Origin: Hermodice carunculata
Taxonomy: Eukaryota > Annelida > Polychaeta > Eunicida > Amphinomidae
DNA length: 64,000 bases
Direction: 5' to 3'
Assembly (NCBI GenBank): GCA_964020975.1
Contig: OZ026613.1
Coordinates: 61,261,668 to 61,325,667 of the forward strand
A program made the translations under genes and the position numbers. Shown here piece by piece: positions 59,158 through 64,000 of this stretch. Positions within the stretch are counted from its first letter, which is position 1; each line of letters opens with the position of its first letter. The notes beneath the pieces are model-generated. The model did no database searches. It worked only from the letters and a program-made list of their open reading frames with translations, and had not been told where the DNA came from.

Positions 59158-61540
59158 GTAAGTTGACACCAAGTTTATCACTTTCAAATTTTGGTGGGAA
59201 ACTACCATACGGGTACTTCTCGCGTGACTAATTTGCTTTGTGTGCAACAAATACCAGGAAATCTATCAATATAGGGATTATTTATTAATTTATGTATTCG
59301 AAGGACTAGGAGAAATGTGTTTAGACTAGTTGTTGTGCGTTGCAAGAAGTATTTCTTTGTAGAAATGCTTGCTGACATGTTGTAAACAAAGATGGCGGCC
59401 ATTTCGTGTTCATGCTATTTACGTCCGCGTACATGAATATCGCACAAAAAGCATTGCCTCCACTTGCTTGAAATTTAAATTGTATATTCAGACATGTTGT
59501 ATCGTTCAAGTAACACATGTGTCAGTCGCTGTTACGAACAGCTAGGTCCAGTAAAATGGCTGGTAGGTGGCAAAACTGGACTGGTCAGACAGATATGATA
59601 ATGAAAACGTGCTGAATCTGGGACTGCCATTGCCAATTCACAACAGACAAAACAATGTCAATGACACCAGGCTGGAAACAGTTTGAAGACTCCGTTTCAT
59701 TTACGAGTATAGATATGGTTTGAAACCTCATTTTAAAATTTGTAAGACTGGCATACAAGACTAAAATAAGTGGGTCTGGAACACTCAAAAATGGGAAAGA
59801 GAACAAAGTAGGTCATAGTAACATAGGTGACCTTGACCTTCAACTTGCAACAGCTGAGGAATGAGCAGAGCCCGGTGATGCAGTATCGCGTAAACACTGA
59901 CATTGACATGGATGCTTACGGGTGGGAATCGAGCTCTTTTAGTGAAGTTTCATTTGAATGACTGAATACTACAGCTGTAAATCATATTAGTGTATTAAAA
60001 GGTAAAATGCTTTCTCTCATTTCAGGACCAACATATATTGATCAGTAATTTGATAGGTAATGTTCATCAAGTGTTTGGTATGAGAGATGCTTAATAATGA
60101 TAGTACTATTGCTCTCGCTTTTGTGCCGCGGTCCGGTGTGACACAGGGGGCCAAGAAAAAAATGAGTCAGGAAAAGCCATGGTTACCCTTATCAGAATTA
60201 ATGCACTCCCAACGAAGAAAGACACTGGTCTTATGTAACTTACAGTGATCAGATGTTGAAAAATAACCCAAACTCATTGACACGAAAATGCGCACCCATT
60301 TTGTTAAGTGGTGATAATGTTTGTTATTAATATTTTTTTTTCTTTTTCCTATTGTTATTGTCAAAAGAGAGGTGTTTCAGGACACCCCAACTTTGTGGGA
60401 TGCATTTTATGTGGTCCAGTGAGAGCAGGGTATGGAAATTTGTTTTGAAACTACTTGTCTGTAGGACAAGTAACACAAAATTTTCACTTGTCCTCCCAGC
60501 TAGTATCACTTGTGCTAATGAAGTGTACCTAAGTTTTGGTTTTAAAAAGCGTGTTTTGATGCAAATCATTATGTCATTTAGGATACATACTGGTTCAGGG
60601 GTAAGTCAAATTATTTTTATCTGAACTTGTACTATACAAATCTAGTAATTATGTTTGGTGTGACAGTTATTCCTTAAATTCATATTGAAGCTCTGCATAA
60701 TAATCAGCAAAGCTCCACATATTAAGCTAATGCATCATATGACATGTTGATATTTTTTCATTATTATATAGGTTGTCTTTGCTGAATATAAGCAGTCACT
60801 CAGAGATGTGTGGGTTCTGGCTCCGAAGCTGAGTAATCACCCACTGAAGATCCTTTGATTTATTTGGGATTATGCAGCCCATGTAAAAATTTATAGAAGA
60901 ACGTGTGCAATATGGACAATAGTACTTCCACATTTAGATGTTAGACAGTGACAGGTTAGCTTATGGAGTGTAAAGAGTTTGGACTGTGGAATAGGAAGTA
61001 GTCCTAGACAAAAAGACACAAATATTTAGTGAGTTTATGTGTCTATTATGTCAATAAGAATGGGACGTGTAAATTTCGAAAGTCAATTGTCCTCAAAGGA
61101 TTTCACTTGTACCGAACACTGAGATCAGATGAATTTTCACACCCTCGAGACTATATACCCTATGTATACATGTCAAAATATTGTGTACATAGACAACCCA
61201 ACACGTAAAAAAAACCCCAGTCCATTGGGAAAAGACCTCAAGTCTGGAATGGTTTTCCGTATTGTGTTGCCAGCTGAGTACATAACCCAATGCAATAATG
61301 GTGTGGACTGGAAAAGTGTCTATTGCCCTGGTGGATTGTAAGTTCAAATAAACTTTCTGAAGCTATCTGTGATTGTCAGGGTGCCAACTGAGACATTTTG
61401 TTTTTCCAAGAATTCTTTCTTTTTGACCACCTTTCTTTGGGGGTTTTCTCGGACACTGTTATTCCGAAAACCACCAAAACTTGCTGTGATGACAGACCTA
61501 CCAGTCAAAATGTGCATCTGGTTTGGAATAGTCATGATGT
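59158..61540. other. Unkempt intron 2, first part
   Basis: Contains aaagatggcggccattt (a YY1-type site, about 59389-59405), a GACCTTGACCTTCAA motif at 59828, and a 'gacaag(t)' repeat scrap at 60455-60510. 60026-60056 is a 31-nt segment between strong splice-site matches. An unrecognised plus frame lies at 61129-61341. Confidence 0.5.
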
Positions 61541-62000
61541 TGAAAATTATGCAAATTCGGGGCAATCAAAATTTTAAAAGCTCCATATCTTCCAAACTAT
61601 TGCAGATACACACAATATGTCAGTGTGTATGTTTATGTTTGTGACACCTGCCAATATAATGGACAGTAAATGATAGTTGTAGAATTTCAAATTATGCAAA
61701 TTGAGGCATTAAAATTTTTTGAAAGTTTATCATCTCCAAAACTATTATGCATAGAGATGCCATTACAACTTTAATTTGTATGTTTCTGGCAAAGCCTCAT
61801 CCAATGAACCATGATCCAAAGTTGTAGCATTTTAAATTATGAAAATTATGTGAATATGCAAAATTTAAATCTTTGAATACCTTCAGAACTATTATAGATA
61901 GAGGTGACATAGTCACATCCAAAGAACCATGATCCAAAATTGTACAATTTAAATTTATGTAAATAAGATGAATATACAAAATTTGAATATTGAATCACTT
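61540..62000 (+). repeat. AT-rich tandem repeat, ~140-bp units
   Basis: 'aattatg(c/a)aaatt' followed by 'aaaattttt/aaaatttaaa' and '(c)ttc(c)aaaactatt' recurs at about 61545, 61690, 61833 and 61955. Same family as the end of the window. Confidence 0.6.
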
Positions 62001-63400
62001 CAAAACATTCAATGTTCCGTGTTATTTCATGTTGGCCATTCAGAACACTTGAATTTGGCAGTGATTGGGAAGTCCACTCTATCCGCTGAATAACTAATAA
62101 CAGGGCTAGAAATGTGGCTTATCTGCTTGTCCATTCTAAATGGAACTTGTGGCGGACAAGTAAAGTTGTCAATGCATTTGTCCAAAATTTACATGTAGTT
62201 CAATCAGAATAAGACTCCACTTTGGTTGGCGGACAAAAACTGAATTTTTTCTTTATTTCTAGCAGTGAATAATGTTCCATCTAGCTACATTATCCACATG
62301 GTTATCCATATTGGACCAACTAAAAAAATTATCTTGAAATTCAAGTGAAATGCACATTTGTGTAGAGAGTATGGTAGCAGCCACTGGTGGAGGAGGTGGG
62401 GCATGGTCTTACTTCCCAAAGTTGAGAACAGAAATACTGTTCATTCACATTCACAGGATGAAAATGTCAGTTAAATGTACAGAAGAACAATTTTGAAATT
62501 TGCACTTAAGGTTTTAATACTTCTTGTCAAAATGACGGCATCTGCTGATGTCTCTCCAGCATTCCACCCACATTGACATTGATCAGAAACTTGGGAAGCC
62601 AACATTTTACTTTACTACTTGCGTACTGATGGGAGTTAGCTGTATGGTTTTGTATTAAAAAGCCATTGTTGTAAATGTATCAGCGATACCTGCTGTATTG
62701 TACATTGGTTAAGGTGACAGGTGGAGTTATTTTGTCTTTCAAATGAGTGCTGCCAGGTGGCAGGGTATCTATTGCACATGCATACATGTACACACAAACT
62801 GGCTGTCCTGTTTATGCCACCAGGGAGTGGAGTATGTGTCCTTGTGGTTGGAGAGGTCACAGTTAACATTATATGTGCAAACATTCAGTATCATTAGCTG
62901 TGTCGCTCCTGATTAAAGAATGAACATCCCAGATTATGTTTTCAAGCTTTATATGTGGTTGGCAACTAAATAACAGACTGCATAATCCAATAGCAAAACA
63001 TTCTGGTGGGTCAAGTTGTTTTACTATTGATTTGTAATCAAATGAACTTATGAATAGACTTTGTCAAGATATGTTCAGGGAGCCAAATTGAACCCTGTTA
63101 GGACTCATGGTTGCAGAGCAACTTTTATTTTATAATGTTGCAACTTCTCATTGGAATAAATACTACCCAAGCTCTGTTGACTACAGTGAACATGTGTAGA
63201 AATTTTGGGTTTTCACATTGTGTCTGTACATATTATGATAACGCAAGTTTGAACTGGTTTTGTTTCAGGCAATTTTTTTTCTATGAAATAGGATTTTCAG
63301 AATTACTTAAGTTACTGTGTATACACCTGGATTTACCATGAAAAAGTACATTTGAACATGCATATACCTATTTAACTTCTCAAGTTGCAAATTATAGTGA
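62001..63400. other. Unkempt intron 2, middle part
   Basis: 62100-62270 holds a 'gcggacaagt' dispersed repeat related to 60455-60510. No exon recognised. Confidence 0.5.
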
Positions 63401-63509
63401 AATTTAATGGGAATCCATGTTCACAACTCAGTCCCTCCTGATGCAAATTTGCTCTGTATGAGGGATACAGGAACCCTCTGTACTTTCTTGCTCTGTTTGA
63501 GAAACTGCC

Positions 63510-64000
63510 ATATCCCTTTATGTGTGTTTTTTAAAGTGTGTGTGTCAACACACACTTTTCTGTTTTTCCTGAAATTCTTTATTTCTTTCTTCTTTACCAG
63601 CAAATTATCCGACACTTTTCTGAACCCTATTATACATAGAAACTCCAAACTGGTATGATTGTACCTCCATACAAGTACTTTGACCGTTTTATAAAAATGG
63701 GTGAAGATCTTTAAAATTATGCAAATTAGGGGCATTTGAAATTTTAAATATTGAATATCTTCAAAAGTATAATAGCTAGAGATGTCATTCCAACTATTAC
63801 TGGGGGGTTCTTGACCATTGCGCATCTAATGAATTTGAAACAAAAGTTGTGGCAATTTAAATTATGCTAATTAGTAGCATTTGAAATTTTAAAACTTGAA
63901 TATCTTCAAAACTATTATAGACAGAGATGCCATTTTAACTTCTCCTAGGGGGTTATTGAACATTGCGCATCTAATGAATCTAAAGCAAAAGTTATAGCAA
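63510..64000 (+). repeat. Second HINE/pearl-like element, cut by the window end
   Basis: 63530-63655 resembles 42990-43145 of the element in the LINE: gtgtgtgtcaacacac vs gtgtgtgaacacag, then 'attctttatttctttctt', 'ccag', 'ccgacac', and 'tagaaactccaaact' vs 'tagaaacttcaaact'. It is followed by a tandem core of about 144-bp units (63715, 63859: 'aattatgcaaattaggggca'; shared 'cattgcgcatctaatgaat'). The core sequence differs from that of the 43-kb element although the head is shared. Confidence 0.55.

Noticed and set aside
61129-61341. 70-residue plus-strand frame with a non-repetitive sequence
   Set aside because: No family recognised, does not match any unkempt segment, and no clear splice borders.

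Overview
This window is non-coding-rich nuclear DNA from an animal, most likely a marine invertebrate. The signs are small exons with GT/AG splice sites, two recognisable metazoan genes, dense microsatellites, and many retroelement and non-autonomous repeat families. The mix of Penelope-like elements, DIRS-type elements, jockey/CR1-like LINEs and elements built on ~150-bp tandem cores (resembling the bivalve 'pearl'/HINE elements) suits a mollusc or another lophotrochozoan. I cannot exclude a lancelet or hemichordate from the sequence alone. Two 200-N runs (32001-32200, 56201-56400) mark scaffold gaps.

Layout. 1-10.5 kb: mostly unrecognised AT-rich DNA and repeats, with one plausible minus-strand terminal exon of an unidentified gene (6579-6722, poly-A signal at 6506-6511). 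10.5-29.6 kb: ten plus-strand exons (1200 nt, 400 codons, all phases agreeing) of a mitochondrial medium-chain acyl-CoA synthetase (ACSM type). They run from the transit peptide through the AMP-binding P-loop to the GYGQTE motif; the C-terminal exons were not found. Its introns hold tandem repeats, a large foldback repeat, two Penelope-like fragments and a family of ~510-bp units. 29.96-31.31 kb: a young-looking 5'-truncated LINE with an open 418-residue reverse transcriptase frame. 31.3-36.2 kb: gap and unrecognised DNA. 36.2-50.9 kb: a cluster of broken DIRS-type (tyrosine-recombinase) retroelements, two on the plus strand and pieces of a minus-strand copy that one plus copy appears to have split. 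The cluster also holds a minus-strand LINE, which itself carries a ~1.06-kb Helitron/HINE-like insertion. 51-58.7 kb: LINE remnants, the 510-bp-unit repeat again, and long microsatellites. 58.79 kb to the end: the first two coding exons of the unkempt CCCH zinc-finger gene, then a long intron.

The two host genes share a strand but have no evident functional link: ACSM activates fatty acids with CoA in mitochondria, and unkempt is a cytoplasmic RNA-binding translation regulator. The points most worth attention are: the HINE-like element whose exact insertion site is fixed by the LINE it interrupts; the recurrence of ~145-150-bp tandem units in several repeat families; the 56.2-kb gap whose two edges share 18 bp and whose closure restores a LINE frame; and the missing C-terminal third of the ACSM gene.
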